DNA of 64,000 nt from Vandiemenella viatica (Eukaryota; Arthropoda; Insecta; Orthoptera; Morabidae). Both the position numbers and the translations under genes were made by a program. The notes under the pieces are model-generated. The model did not search any database and was not told where the DNA came from. It saw nothing but the letters and a program-made list of their open reading frames with translations. The stretch spans positions 192,962,685 through 193,026,684 of the forward strand of contig CM061914.1 in NCBI GenBank assembly GCA_031002005.1. Direction: 5' to 3'. Position 1 is the stretch's first letter. Each line of letters starts with the position of its first letter. Positions 63,351 to 64,000 of the stretch are shown piece by piece.

Positions 63351-63695
63351 GTGGTTTTTGAGCATCTCCTGGTGTTCCAGGTGCTGGTGGTGTCTGCGCG
63401 GGACCCCCGCGGGAGGCTGCTGTACGTGGGGCCCGCCTCCTGCCGCGCCAGCTCCTCCGGTGACTCCCACCACAAGGGCCGAGCCGCCCCCAAGCCGGGG
63501 GCCCGCGCCGGCTCGGAGGCGCTCTCCGTCAAGAAGTCCGCAGAGATCGCGGCGCTGTTCTCCAGACCTTCTACAGACGAGGTGTTCTACAACACGCTGG
63601 AACCTCCGGACTACTACCTTTCCCCGAGGGACTCCAAATCAGCCTCCAAGTACATGGCCAGCAGCCTCGAGGACTCCCTCGGGTACCTACCCTGA
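63351..63695 (+). CDS. PTB-domain adaptor gene, exon 10 (residues 847-960), C-terminus
   Basis: The acceptor gtgaatcgcag (ends 63350) gives phase 0. An alternative acceptor tggtgttccag (ends 63380), with a better pyrimidine tract, would remove ten residues and keep the frame. It encodes VVFEHLLVFQVLVVSARDPR, GRLLYVGPASCRASSSGDSH, SVKKSAEIAALFSRPSTDEV, FYNTLEPPDYYLSPRDSKSA and ends SLEDSLGYLP with TGA at 63693. FYNTLEPPDYY has several Tyr in acidic/Pro contexts, plausible phosphorylation or adaptor-docking sites. The residue pattern VLVVSARDPRGRLLYVG suggests a small beta structure. Confidence 0.85.
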   Translation: MVFEHLLVFQVLVVSARDPRGRLLYVGPASCRASSSGDSHHKGRAAPKPGARAGSEALSVKKSAEIAALFSRPSTDEVFYNTLEPPDYYLSPRDSKSASKYMASSLEDSLGYLP

Positions 63696-64000
63696 GGGAC
63701 ACACAGGATCATGTCATGCGGACGAGTCACTAGATTTGGGGTTTAATTGTTGGACCAGAAGGAAACATTTCCAACAAATCAAAGAGAGGCTTCATCACGC
63801 CAAGATAAGATTCCTCCTTCCACAACATGGAACATGTATTCATATAGTTACATGCTTTCTGATAGGAAGTGACAAGAATAGTGAAGGATCACCTATCAAA
63901 ACTTGCACGATAGGTGATCGGAAATCATGTTTAAGGTGTGCTCAAATGTGAAGCATACTACAGTTATTTGTAAAGAGTAGTAACTGATGTGATAAAGTAT
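63696..64000 (+). other. Probable 3' UTR of the PTB-domain gene, running off the window
   Basis: Follows the stop codon. No AATAAA or clear cleavage signal before the window ends, so the transcript end lies beyond 64000. Confidence 0.5.

Overview
The window looks like a stretch of a large, repeat-rich arthropod genome, most likely an insect with giant introns such as an orthopteran (grasshopper/locust type). That assignment is an inference from gene structure (short GC-rich coding exons separated by AT-rich introns of 1 to 6.5 kb) and from the repeat types: Helitron, pogo/Tigger, mariner, Tc1, hAT, PIF/Harbinger, Penelope-like elements, several non-LTR retrotransposon clades and tRNA-derived SINEs. 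Nothing here is bacterial: no operons and no CRISPR.

The single recognisable host gene runs on the + strand from about 26.99 kb to 63.70 kb. Ten coding exons join in frame with canonical AG/GT sites and phases that agree at every junction (0, 2, 1, 0, 2, 0, 1, 0, 0), predicting a protein of about 960 residues. Exons 2 to 4 encode a phosphotyrosine-binding (PTB/PID) fold. It is followed by a proline-rich and basic tail, a Gln/Pro-Glu-Arg minisatellite (exon 5), a helical block (exon 6), Lys/Arg/Ser-rich and Cys-rich segments (exons 7, 8) and a Tyr-rich C-terminus (exon 10). It reads as a cytoplasmic adaptor/scaffold of unknown function; I could not assign a symbol. A possible untranslated 5' exon lies at 24172-24254.

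Region 0-26 kb (upstream): Helitrons (to 1195 and to 7939), LTR/PBS-like pieces (3.5-5.2 kb), a non-autonomous hAT (8117-9030), a complete pogo/Tigger-type transposon (9998-13057) with an apparently intact 684-residue transposase, a PIF/Harbinger element (15117-17615) sitting inside an older LINE and itself hit by SINEs, two mariner remnants, and many copies of one CR1/jockey-like LINE family.

Region 27-64 kb (introns): a 675-bp palindrome just after exon 1 followed by Penelope GIY-YIG remains, gag-bearing and deletion-derived LINEs with (CA)n tails, three Tc1-derived fold-back elements, a 1.6-kb array of palindromic repeats before exon 4, an eight-unit array of 134-bp repeats carrying tRNA-like A and B boxes, G-run MITEs, a mariner split by a hAT MITE, and a multi-level nest of hAT elements whose outermost copy ends 12 bp before the last exon.

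Much of the interest lies in how the mobile elements are stacked and in where they touch the host gene. Target-site duplications read directly from the sequence allow the order of several insertions to be worked out.
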